A stretch of DNA of 64,000 bases from Manihot esculenta (lineage: Eukaryota; Streptophyta; Magnoliopsida; Malpighiales; Euphorbiaceae), in NCBI RefSeq assembly GCF_001659605.2, contig NC_035170.2, positions 22,769,190-22,833,189 on the forward strand. Direction: 5' to 3'. Below, one piece after another: positions 35,207 to 45,798 of the stretch (positions are counted from its first letter, which is position 1; each line of letters starts with the position of its first letter). Both the position numbers and the translations under genes were made by a program. The notes under the pieces were generated by a model, which worked only from the letters and a program-made list of their open reading frames with translations, ran no database searches and had not been told where the DNA came from.

Positions 35207-35221
35207 AGGTGTGGGGGTATT
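35207..35221 (+). promoter_or_regulatory. Athila polypurine tract
   Basis: AGGTGTGGGGGTATT directly precedes the 3' LTR. The purine run is short and contains pyrimidines, as usual for Athila. Confidence 0.75.
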
Positions 35222-36743
35222 TGATCAAGCATAATTTAGCCACATTTTTATTATATTTATTACTGTTTATTTACACATTATTTAGCTTAATTTATGGTTT
35301 TTACCTTGTTTTTACAGAAAAGGAAGAAATTGGAAAAATGGAGAAAAAGTGCAGAAAATGACAGAAAAGTGATTGGGTCAGTGATTTTCCCAAATCACTG
35401 CCCAGATCAAGCTGAAGCAGAAACCTGGAGGCAACAGGCAGAAGTGATATGGGCAAGTGATCTGCCCAAATCACTCGCAGAAACTGGCCAAATCACTCGC
35501 AGAGACAGAGACAGAAACTGGACTGAATCCCAGAGAGCGATTGGGGCAGATTGGGCAAGTGATCTGCCCAAATCACTAGCAGAAACTGCCCAAATCACCT
35601 TGACAGCAGAAATTGACAGCAGAGGCGGGAAAACAGTAGGGAACCGAATTTTGAATTTTTAGAAGTCCAAATCCAGCTCAATCACTACCAACACAATTTC
35701 AAGAGCCACGAAAGAGTTTCTCGCCTAAGGAATTCCAATTGCAATTAAATTCAATATCAAAAGAGGAATCAAACACCAAATCAAAAAGGGATTTCAAAAC
35801 CCTAGATGGATGGAATTCTTCAGCTATAAAAGAGCAACCTCCAAACCAGCAAGGGACATCTTCTGATCAGCTACTCAGCATCTTTTCCCCTCGCCAGAAA
35901 CCCTGCAGCTTCTTTCCTTTTCCTTTCTTTTCATCTTTTGTTTATTTAGTCCACCATGAGTGGCTAATTTCCTTTCTTTTCTAGTTGAAATTGAGAAAAT
36001 TCAGATTTATGATGAATTGGGAGATTTAAAACTCCATTGTTAAACTCTTGTTTGCTTTCAATATTTATGCAACTAGATCTTTTCCATAATTATTACTTTG
36101 CTTTTAGAATCAATAAGGGCCCGTTGCTTTTAAATTGCTTGAGTAATAAACTGTTTGAATGATTTAGGTCCGTAATTGCTTAGATTATTTGAGCATATCT
36201 ATAATCAGTTGCATAATCTAGACTTGACCACACGGTTGGCAAAGATAGAATTGGGTTTCTCTAAGTCTTAATGCAATCAACAGTTGTTCGATGCTAAATG
36301 CCCCAAGGACGTTCCTTGGCAACTTGTTGATTAGTGTTTGGTTAGCGAACGTTTCCTAATCAAACTAAAACTAAGGAGGAATTTGGATTGTGAGAAGCGT
36401 CTTCCACAACCAAAACTAATTTATTGAAATAAAATAGGAGTCCTAGATAATCAATGATCAATTCTGAACAAACTGAAATAGACTCATACTTCAACTAGAA
36501 TCCTTCTCCCATTGAGATTTTCATTCATTTAAATTATTGCTTTCTTTTGCTATTTAATTTTAATACATCATCATCAAAACAAAACCCCCCTCTTTTAATT
36601 ATTTGTTATTTACTTGTCTTGGTCATTATTAGGAAGGTTTTTAGTGTCAATTCCCTGTGGTTCGACCCTATTGCCACTATCTGCAAATTTATTTGTTGAT
36701 TGATAATAGGTTTATTTTTTACGGCTTCGATAACCGCTTATCA
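35222..36743 (+). repeat. Athila 3' LTR (1522 bp)
   Basis: Homologous to 14919-16441 over its full length, with roughly 35 substitutions and a one-base C-run difference. It ends CCGCTTATCA, followed by the CTATC duplication at 36744-36748. The palindrome copies persist (one mutated to gtgattttcccaaatcac near 35382). Confidence 0.95.
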
Positions 36744-37250
36744 CTATCCTAGGTATTCTTTTCTTTTGTTTATTTTTAGGAGGAGAAATAGGTTGTACCT
36801 CCTTACTATTGGTGTCCTCTTCTTCCTGTGCTGGTCTCGTGGGTTCTTTTCCACTGTGGCTGGAGGCTGTGTCCTCGCTACTACTCTCTATGGAAGCTTC
36901 CAAGACCAATATGGTGATCTTAGGTTGCTTTTTTCGGTCCTGTAGCTGTTTTAGAATTTCGGGCTTCACCTCCCATTCATCATATTCATCGGTGTGCACT
37001 TCATGGATGGGGGTTTTGCCTTTCATTTGAGATTGAGTGGCTCTCCGTGCAGCGATCGGCAAAGAAACTACTTCAGTTCATGATGGTGCCATCATGATTT
37101 CTGTCACATTTCCAGTGGCTTGCTTTTCTTTCAATGGTGTCGTTGTGGGGTCCGACGATTCTTGGCACAGCGTCAAGTGGACGAGGACGTAATGGTCGTC
37201 ATCACGTTAGAGTGATCTTCGGTGCGTTGGTGCTTCACCATCGTTGTTTC
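36744..37250 (-). pseudogene. Older Athila element: env-like (ORF-1) 5' part
   Basis: The minus strand from 37062 down to the insertion site encodes a charged, Glu/Ser-rich segment ending in KNKQKKRIPR. It leads in phase into the fragment at 14918 on the other side of the nested insertion. Upstream, an ATG near 37241 stands where the start would be, but at least one frame change intervenes. No recognisable pol DNA of this older element was found further right, so it is truncated there. Confidence 0.65.
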
Positions 37251-37925
37251 TGCAAGAGAGAGGAGAGTTGAGAGAGAAAAAGAGTTGACGACATGGGGGA
37301 GAAGAAAAGAAAAGAAAAGTAGGTGTTAGGGTTTTTAAATAAAAATAAACAGTAAAAACAAAAAATAACTAAGTAGTAAAAAATAAAATTACCACTTTTT
37401 AGAACAGTTATAAAACTTGGTCAAATAATTTACTATTCAAATCTCAAATAACCATGGAAGATTAAATATAATCTCTATAAAGTTCAAACTTTTCCAGAAG
37501 ATATAATTTGCTCTAAGGTAGAAGACAATGAAAAAAATAAAAGAATTAAAATTAAAAGAAAAATAAAAGCTCTTGGTCACGAGCAAGCTTGGGCAAACCT
37601 ATCACCTTGGTTTGCCTCCTAAGCAACGCCTTTGTTTACTGTCCTAGGTTGGACATTAGTGGTATGTTAAGTTTCATTGATTTCCCTTCTACAACCACTT
37701 CTATCTTCATATTTATTCAATACCCAAATCAACTTCTTTGCTTTTAAAGGATTCAACTTGGAGGAGATTATGATCGGAAGTGTGTTATTACTCCTAAAAA
37801 ATGCATTTTTCAAATAAGTTGGAAGTTTTCTAAATCGAGTTCTGGTGCCTTGTGGCTCAAACCATCTAATGAGTGGACTATTCTTTCAATTTCTATATCA
37901 AATTGTAATGTACTATTGTCAAGAC
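37250..37925. other. Spacer right of the older Athila fragment
   Basis: A purine-rich run (GAGAGAGG/AAAGAAAAG types) at 37255-37320 is followed by AT-rich DNA. Part of it may still be decayed element sequence; no domain could be read in either strand. Confidence 0.4.
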
Positions 37926-38345
37926 AGTCCATTGTCAAGTTTGAATTCGAGTCTAAACTCGAACTCGAGTCTGAACTCGTGCTCGAGCCTGAACTCGAAG
38001 TCAAGCCGAACTTTTTAATTTTGAGCTCGATTTCGAGCTTTTTTAACGAGTTTCTTAATTGACCTTTTCGAGTTCGAGTTCGAGTTCGAACTTTATTAAT
38101 GAGTTTTTTAATTGAACTTTTCGAGTTCAAATTCGAATCAAACTCGTTATTATACTAAACGAGTTTTTTCACGAGTCGAGCTCAAACCGAACTCGATTAT
38201 AGTATTCAATTCTCGAGCCGAACTCGAACTAAATATTAGAGTTCGAGTCAAACTCTAGCTAGAACTCGAGCTTCCAAAATTTTTTAATAAACGAGTCTAA
38301 ACTTTACAAAACTCGATTCGGCTCGGTTCAATTACACTCTTATCA
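37925..38345. repeat. CTCGAG/GAACTCGA-rich MITE-like element
   Basis: The block is dense in GAACTCGA, GAGTTCGA and GAGCTCGA in both orientations, giving strong self-complementarity. Its right end reads, on the minus strand, AGAGTGTAATTGAACCGAGC. Similar short interspersed elements are common in dicots. Ends and target duplication could not be fixed, so the superfamily is open. Frames across it are low-complexity (Ser/Asp/Glu) artefacts. Confidence 0.6.
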
Positions 38346-40311
38346 ATCTACCTTACATATAATATAATAGAATTTCATCTTGTTTCAAGATCATCCGTGG
38401 GCAAAAACTCTCATGTATAATGGATAATAATATTAATTTTATAATATTAAAATTATATGATCTGAGTAATGTTTTTAATTTTATTATTAATAATAAAATA
38501 TATTAAAAATCAATATCTTAAATATATTAATTTTTAAAATTATGAAATGACATTAAATTGCTAGTTAAACGTGATTGTTTATAATTAAAAAAATAGATAA
38601 ATTAATTAATTAATTATATGAATGTTTAAAATTATTGAATAAATTATTATTTAGTTCTATAATATAAAAAAATTTATTAATTAATCTCTTAATTTTAAAA
38701 AATATATTAAAACGTTCATAATATTTTAAAAAGTCTACTAGTTAATCATTCCGTTAATTTTTTCGTTAAGTAATTTATTATTTAATCTCTATAACCCTCA
38801 AATTTTTTTAAAAAAATTTATTTATTATCCCTTCATATTTTAAATTTTTTAACAATATTTAATAGTTAAAACTAACGGAGTAATTAACTAATAGACTATT
38901 TAGAACATCAAGAGCATATATTTTTTTTAAAACTAAAAGATCAACTAATGAATTGAACTAAATAATAATTCTCTTAAAATTATAAGAATTAAATTTACAT
39001 TTTATTGGACTACTCTCATATAGTAGTATATAATTATAAAATAATATTAATTTTATGTCATTAAAATTATAGTGTCAGCAATATTTTTTAATTTAAATAT
39101 TAATAATAAAATATATTAATATTTAAAATTATGAAATAAAATTATATTGTAAAAATAATTTAATTGTTTATAATTTATTAAAAAATAGATAAATAAATTA
39201 AGAAATTAATTTATTCTGCAATTAAAATAATTTATTTATTTATTTCTCTTTAATGGATTATAAACAACCTAGTAATTTTGTTCATGTTTAGTAAAATAAT
39301 ATCATAATTCTAAATTTTTTTTTTTACCCTTTTTTTCTATCAATTTTTATAACTCTTCTATATTAAAAATAATAAAAAATACTCTTCTATATTAAAAATA
39401 ATAAAATATATAAAGTATAAAACTATTCTACATTAAAAATAATAAAATATACTCTTCTATATTAAAAATAATAAAATATATAAAATATACAACTACGCAT
39501 TAGTAAATTTATAATTGGTACTTTAATTACAATGTTACATAGTAATATATTAAAAATAGTTTTTTTTTTAACTGGAAAAATAATATTCTTATAATTGGTA
39601 CTAATTAAATTATAATTATCTTTAAAATTATAAAATAATATTATTACACTTACAGATTTAATCTAGTAGTAAATACATTTGAATAAATTTAAAAGATTTC
39701 AGATTTTATTCCCCCAATTCTCAATTTTCATTTAAAAAAAAATAAAGTTATTATATTATTATTTAATTACAACATTAATATATTAAAAATAATAAAATAT
39801 ATTATGAAAAATAATTAAAAAATTTTACCACTAAATAAATATGCAAAATATCACTAAATTACTAAATTATTTTTATATATCTAATTATAATATAATATTA
39901 ATTTTATAATACTAATAATTTTTTATTTAAATAGTAATAATAAAATATATTAAATATTAATATATTAAAAAAATATAACATAAATAATATTATTAAATTA
40001 ATATAATATAAATATATTATTATAATATATTAGTAACTAAAAAAATAAAAAAAAATTAAAACTGACATCTTAAAAAAAAATTCTGCCGCTTTATAAGCGC
40101 GCCCGGCGTAAGATCCGACTGCCAGTCAAACCGCGCGCCAGAGGTAGGTAGGGTCTAAAACCAGTCAAATTCTAAATCCGTAAATATTTTTTTCTCAAAA
40201 ATTGACAATTTTTTACCGCATCGATAGAATTGGATAGAGACGAGAAGAATAGCAATGTAAAGACCAGAAGAACTCAATTTGTGGAAGAAAAGGGAAAAGG
40301 TTACTAATACA
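38346..40311. other. AT-rich intergenic DNA 3' of the TBL gene
   Basis: Extremely AT-rich with no coding signal. It includes a short tandem repeat at 39352-39490. A GC-richer island lies at about 40083-40150 (GCGCGCCCGGCG and CCGCGCGCC). The TBL 3' UTR should occupy the last one to three hundred bases. Confidence 0.6.
39352..39490. repeat. AT-rich tandem repeat, four units in an alternating pattern
   Basis: Units start ACTCTTCTATATTAAAAATA (39352, 39381, 39451) or ACTATTCTACATTAAAAATA (39422). Spacings are about 29, 41 and 29 bp, so the array looks like a duplicated pair. Confidence 0.8.
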
Positions 40312-43139
40312 TCAGGTTCTAACCTTAATACCGTTTAGATGCATTATGAACAAATCATTCCAAGTGTCTGTTATTCCTGGTAAGCACCAGTGCATGCAGT
40401 CATCATGTCGCTTCCCACCAGCCGTGGATGGATGGGCATCTGCCCTGAACTCACTCATATGGGTTATATCCACTATATGGAAGTTAGACCCCTCAAGAGC
40501 CTTGACTAGGTGCTGATTCACCAGGCGAGATTCCACATTTGTTCCATTGTTCTTTATGGAGAAGAGTTCTTCAACCTGAAAGGGATTGATGTATCTTTAA
40601 CCTTAAATTATATTGCAACGCAAAAGTGAATAGCTACGCAAGCATGCATGAGAGGTTAGCAGTTGATTATGTTTAATCACATAAATACATAATGGAACTC
40701 AATAAACCAGTCAGGTTAACAAACTATAAACTAATAATTCTTACTTGCTCAGGCAATAAGGGATGTAGCCGTGGACAGGAACCACCCTGGTCCCAATCAC
40801 CTCCTTCAAAATGTCTTGGTGATTGTGTACGAAAGAACTTAAGCCCACCTGGGCGCATGTTCTTCTCAACAAACAGTATCTACGATGAATACACGAGAAA
40901 AATTTAAACCAAATCATGTAAATGCAAAAGCAAGAGCAAATTTAGCTCAATACATCTCTTCGCACCGTAGCAATAACATTGACTGATCATTCACTAGAGC
41001 AGAACGGGATTAAAGGAAGGGCATTTGAATCACTAGTACATATATATAATATTTATTCAATATAGGCCCAAGCGAATATTATTTTACATAAGGTACTTCT
41101 TCAGGTTATTCCTTGAAATATATCTGTTGTTATTCCTGAATGTACTGCTATAACTAAAATCAGCCATACATGGGGAACACAAAAAGGAAGTCTACATTCT
41201 ACACAACAAATTTCTATACATATCGGAATTCAGAAAACAGTGACTACTGAATCAGCAAAGAGCCATAAACAACTAAATACATCACGTAGCACATTCCTTT
41301 GCTCATTAAGAGCATATAAACTTATACCATGTTTTTCAAAACTTTGTCCAGGCCAACATCAGGAGGTATTGGCGGGATCACAGGCTGGCCTCTCTCAAAG
41401 AACAGCATGGGTGACTTTACAGGATCAAATTTTGAAGGAGCCCACCACCTAATATTACATAGCAAAATGCCACATAATTGTCAATGAAAAGAATTCCTGC
41501 ATATTATAAAAATTACCGGCACAAATAAGAGATCCAAAAGTCTATCAATAGTGATTCATAGAAAATAAACTCTAGCAGTAGTGGACATACATCCTACTGA
41601 GAACTTAGTGATAAATCCAAGTGATCCAGAGAAATCAAGAAAAGTATGCAAAGGATTAGATGCATTTATCAGAAAGATTAGACCAAAATCAATGACACCT
41701 CAGTCCCAAATTGGAAGCTCATTATGCCCGCATGACCTTTGAAACAACCATGGATTTAGAGATGCTGAAGACTAAATGCATTTGCTACCACCATATACAA
41801 GTGCATGTCACATCACAATTCACCAAATTGACAGCAGCAGTCCAGATCATTGTAAAAATAATAACAGAAATAATAAAATTACCAATGTCCTGTGTTGAAG
41901 ATTAGAATATCATGAAAGCTGGGAGCATTTGCCCATGTGCCTTCTGGAATGTCCATATCAACTCTATAACCCTCCTTATATCCAAGGGATTCCAATTCAC
42001 CACCATTAACATTAGCTGACCAACTGCATTACTAACAAGCTCAAGTAAATTCAGATTGAATTCACAACTGTCTGGAATAAATGTGAACCAAATAATCAGT
42101 ATGACTAAGAAGATAAATAGAACTGCATCACATTTGCAGCAATGTGTAAAATAGTCTAGGATGTGAACTAGATCCAAAACACCAACAAGACAAGAAGCAA
42201 ATGACATACCACATCCAAGTCCATATATATGTAATCTAAAGACGTGCAACATCTCATGATGCATAAGAAAACTAAGTCCCATTGAAAGACTTGAGCAAAT
42301 ATACCGTAGCATCATGTATAGCTTACCTACCATAACGCGCTAAAAGATTTGTTCTATGGTATGCAATTGTCAGGTTGTACCGAAGAAACGTAAACCCACG
42401 ATCAGCCCCAGCAGGACGCCACTTTTTCACTTCACTTGAAACCCGTTTCAGTGTGCAAAAAAGAGAGACAAACATATTCCTGTTCAAGGAATCTCCAACA
42501 AATCCTGCACTGCACAGCATTCATAAGGTCTACAAACACAACAAGGAGAAATACCTTGATACGCAAGAAAAGAAATTCATCTCTTAGGTAATTGTTTTGG
42601 CATTTTGATATCCAAGCAGAAAAAACCTCTCAAATCACTCAGATCGAGTTTTTCAGATTTTTCCACCATTTCTCAGTAATCAAACAGAAACCCAGTTCAA
42701 TAATAGCAATTAAACTGCAGACCAAACCAAAAAGTTACGGAAAGGAAGTACCAATGTTGGTATCTCTATTAGATTCCAAGAAGCGGACGGGATCGAACGG
42801 CGGAAGATCGCAGCCCTTAGGCTGCCACCGCCACTTGAGGATTTCTCTGGCATTGGATTTATTATTGGCAATACAATTCCATCCTTTAAATATCTCCTTG
42901 CAGGTGCTATCGTACCTCTCAGACCTCAAATTGGGGTCGTAGATCCAGGACCCTTGAGTGTAGTCGCAGGATCCGGATGGTGAGGTCGTGTCGGATACGA
43001 AGTTGGGTTTGAAATGGGAAGTTTGGCGGGAGAGCGAGGGTCTTCTGGAAAGAGAGAGAACGAAGAATATGGAAGCGAAGCAGAGGAGAGAGACCAACGG
43101 AAAGAGTGGTATTCTCTTTGTCTGTTCTCTGGTAGCCAT
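40312..43139 (-). CDS. TBL13: Trichome birefringence-like wall polysaccharide O-acetyltransferase, six exons
   Basis: Joining 43139-42752, 42504-42327, 42023-41883, 41448-41328, 40879-40745 and 40575-40312 gives 1227 nt, or 408 residues. All introns are GT-AG and every phase closes. Residues 10-31 form a membrane anchor (type II, Golgi). The PMR5N/TBL block begins SCDYTQGSWIYDP and continues STCKEIFKGWNC and LKWRWQPKGCDLPPFDP. The catalytic GDS is at 133-135 (FVGDSLNRN, spanning the first splice junction) and the DxxH is Asp380-His383 (DDCMHWCLPG). GHWWWAPSKF stands across the third junction. TBL proteins acetylate xylan, mannan, pectin or xyloglucan; the substrate here is unknown. I chose the ATG at 43139 for its GCCATGGC context; an upstream in-frame ATG exists at 43196. 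The closest match I recall is Arabidopsis TBL13 (subclass moderately sure). Confidence 0.93.
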
Positions 43140-44535
43140 GGCGGAGGCGGACTCGGAAGATGGGCGTATCCTTGCTTTTGCATCTTTTACCGTCAAAATG
43201 ATTTAAAATAAAGAATTCAAATTTTTTAATTTTAGTTTAATTGCGTCAATTTTTATAGTACAATTTTAATTAATTTATAAATTTTTAAATTTAATAATTT
43301 AGTTACAATATTATATATATTATTATTTTATATATATAAATTAATAATTAAACGATTTAAAAATTTTAATGTTATATTATTTTATATTTTAATCTAAATA
43401 TTTAATTTTTAAATTAATTGATGTAATATTTATATTTAGGTATAATTTTATTAACTTTTTAAAAATTTAAATGTAACAATTTAATAAAGTAAATATAATA
43501 TTTTATTATTTTTTAAATATAAAATAATTTTACATAAAAAATAATATTAATTTATATTTAATTATAGTGAAATAATATATTTAATTTTAAAAAAATAATA
43601 ATCTAATGATTAAATATATAATTAAAATTTTGGCAATAAATAAATATTTTATTTTGTATCAATAATTATAAAAATTTTATATTAAATATTATAATTTTAA
43701 TTATTTTATATATATTATTATTATTTTAAATTAAATAATATATTTACTATAAAATATTTATAATTATTACTGTAAAATAAAATTTATTTTAATTTTAATT
43801 TTAAAAATTAGCTATACCTGAATATAAACATTAAATAAATCTATTCAAAATTTAAAGATTTAAATTAAAATATAAAATAATATAAATATTAATTATTTTT
43901 CAATCAATTGATCATTTAAAAAAATAATAATACATGTGATATATCAATTAAATTATTAAATTTTTATATAAATTATGAAATTTTAAAATTTTAAAATTGC
44001 ATTAAAATATAAAAGTCAAGATAATTAAATTAAAATAAAAAATTTAGATTAAAATATAAATACACTTGTCGTTTATAAAATTATATATATGATTTTAATT
44101 TTAGTTTTTTTTTTCAATAAATATTTTTAAATCAAAAAATTAATTTTTTTCATTTTCAATAATAAAATTAATAAATAATTAAATAATTGCAAAATTTTTC
44201 ATTCTAAATACAAAAATAAAAGATAAAATATTGACTTACATTATTTTTTATTTTTCCTTATTAAATTAAATTATATAGTAAAGTTAAAAATGGTAAATTT
44301 CATGTTTCTATTTAAAATTGTTATAAATCTGAAATAAACTGATATAACTTGAAATCTTAATAAATTGTAACTTTATTTAGCATGATGATAATAACTGAAA
44401 TATGAATTTTGTTATTTTTTACCATGGCTCTATAGTTAAAATCCAATTTAACCTAGCTAAAAAGATTGTAAGCTTTTATTGCCCATTCCTATAATTTCAA
44501 GATATTTCAAATAAATTTATTATCATTCTAAAATC
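43140..44535. other. TBL promoter and AT-rich spacer
   Basis: The first 70 bases (to about 43210) are mixed-composition and probably hold the TBL 5' leader. Beyond that the DNA is almost pure A/T with no frames of note. Confidence 0.5.
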
Positions 44536-44990
44536 TAGGGTGAGTATTCGGTCGGTTTGATTTAAAATTAAATCGAATCGAATAAATCGAAAACTAAAAT
44601 TTTAGTATTTATGAAAATAGAATCGAATTGATTTTGATCAAAAATTGAATCGAACCAAATCAGTCTATTCAGTTCGATTCAGTTCGGTTTGATCGATTTC
44701 GATTTTTAATAAATTTTTTATTTTTTATAATTTTAAAATTTAATTAAAATATTTTAATTTTAATATGATTTAATTTCTCTATATTATTGAAAAAACATAT
44801 TATTATCACTAATCAGTTCGGTTCGATTTTTTCGATTTTCTTCTAATCAAAATAGAATCGAACTGAAATAACTGAAATTTTTGAAATTAAAAATTGAATC
44901 AAACCGAAATGAATAAAAAACTAAACCAAATTTTTAAATTAATTTGGTTTGATCGATTTTTTCTGTTAGAACCGAGTACTGTTCAATCCC
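44536..44990. repeat. MITE-like element rich in GGTTCGATT, first copy
   Basis: The left end begins TAGGGTGAGTATTCGGTCGG. The right end, read on the minus strand, has GTACTCGGTT and AAAAAATCGATC. The interior is full of complementary AATCGAAT/ATTCGATT-type words, giving fold-back potential. A homologous copy in reverse orientation lies at 62696-63123. It contains no ORF. Confidence 0.7.
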
Positions 44991-45454
44991 ACTAAAATCA
45001 ATGTTATTTATTTACATAAATCACTATTATGAGATTTTTTAATTTTTAAAAAATTTATTATATTTGTCACGATTTTAAAATTATTTAATTAAAATATTTT
45101 TGTATTTTATAAAACCAACTTTTAATCCTTAAAAATAATTAATTATCTTAAATATTTATATTATTTATTTTATATAATTTTAATTATATATATTATTTAA
45201 TTTTTTAATTTTAAATATTTAAATTATTTAGTCTCTCAACCAAAATAAAAATATGTTTGGCTAATATTTATTTATGGAAAAACTAAACAATTTTGATCTT
45301 ATAGGTTATATAAATGTATTTAATTGAGTGATTTTAAAATGATAACGTATTAAACAAATTTTTAGGTTTTATGAAAAGAATGGGGAAAATTTTGTGGGGG
45401 AGGGAAAGAAAAATATTTGTAGCGTAGAGGTTTGACTCAATAGAAAATAAATAA
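44991..45454. other. AT-rich spacer
   Basis: No gene, repeat boundary or motif could be supported in this stretch. Confidence 0.5.
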
Positions 45455-45798
45455 CAGGGATAGTTATTCTTATTATAACTCTCGGAATATAAATTTACAA
45501 AATAAAAGAAAATACCGAGTGAATTAGCTTATAATCTCTCCGATGCTTTAGAGAGAATAGCCTACTTGTATATGAGATCATGAGCTCCTTATAATGCATG
45601 AAATAGAATTTGAATACTATTAGGAGTGTGTGAAATTATAGAACTATATCTAAGGTAGAATATGGATATTATATGAAATAAGATAATTAGATAAGAATAA
45701 TATTCTAATATGATGATATTCTATTTTAGTTAGGGTTTTACTACTCTATTAAGAGAGTTATAGAGTATCTTAATTGTTAAAGTATTTTGGATCATTGG
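45455..45798 (-). repeat. Short-family LTR, left part, split by a solo LTR
   Basis: The order of blocks (ATAATATTCTAATATGATGATATTCTA, then a TTATAGAGTATCTTAATTG block, then TTTGGATCATTGG) parallels 6380-6490. The LTR continues after the inserted solo LTR at 48076 to about 48116 (GGGACTCAAATCT...). The left end is uncertain. Confidence 0.65.
45794..45798 (+). repeat. Target-site duplication, left (ATTGG)
   Basis: ATTGG stands just before TGTAATAC and recurs at 48076-48080 just after GCGTTACA. Confidence 0.94.

Larger units (their letters stand above)
14919..36743 (+). mobile_element. Athila-type Ty3/gypsy retrotransposon, complete but interrupted
   Basis: Two long LTRs (1523 and 1522 bp), the primer-binding site TGGCGCCGTTGCCGGGGA, a gag-protease-RT-RNase H-integrase frame, a 3' env-like ORF-1 gene, 3' UTR repeats and a purine tract are all in order and flanked by CTATC duplications. 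The Athila lineage is indicated by the primer-binding site, the DLGA protease motif and the ORF-1 gene. Its own length without the nested chromovirus is about 12.1 kb. By eye the LTRs differ at roughly 35 positions (about 2.3%). Stops in gag, before RT and in ORF-1, plus a frameshift in RT, make it defective. It inserted into the ORF-1 gene of an older, oppositely oriented relative. Confidence 0.95.

Noticed and set aside
40083..40150. GC-rich island as a CpG-type promoter
   Set aside because: No gene starts there, and it lies just beyond the 3' end of the TBL gene. Function could not be supported.
41902..42333. Minus-strand 143-codon frame in the TBL gene
   Set aside because: It covers intron 2 and out-of-frame exon 3. 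The spliced model explains the conserved residues.
42735..43196. Start of the TBL gene at 43196 and end at 42735 as one exon
   Set aside because: The end reads into intron 1 past the donor at 42751, and the ATG at 43139 has a much better context and places the membrane anchor at the usual distance. The upstream ATG remains a possible alternative.
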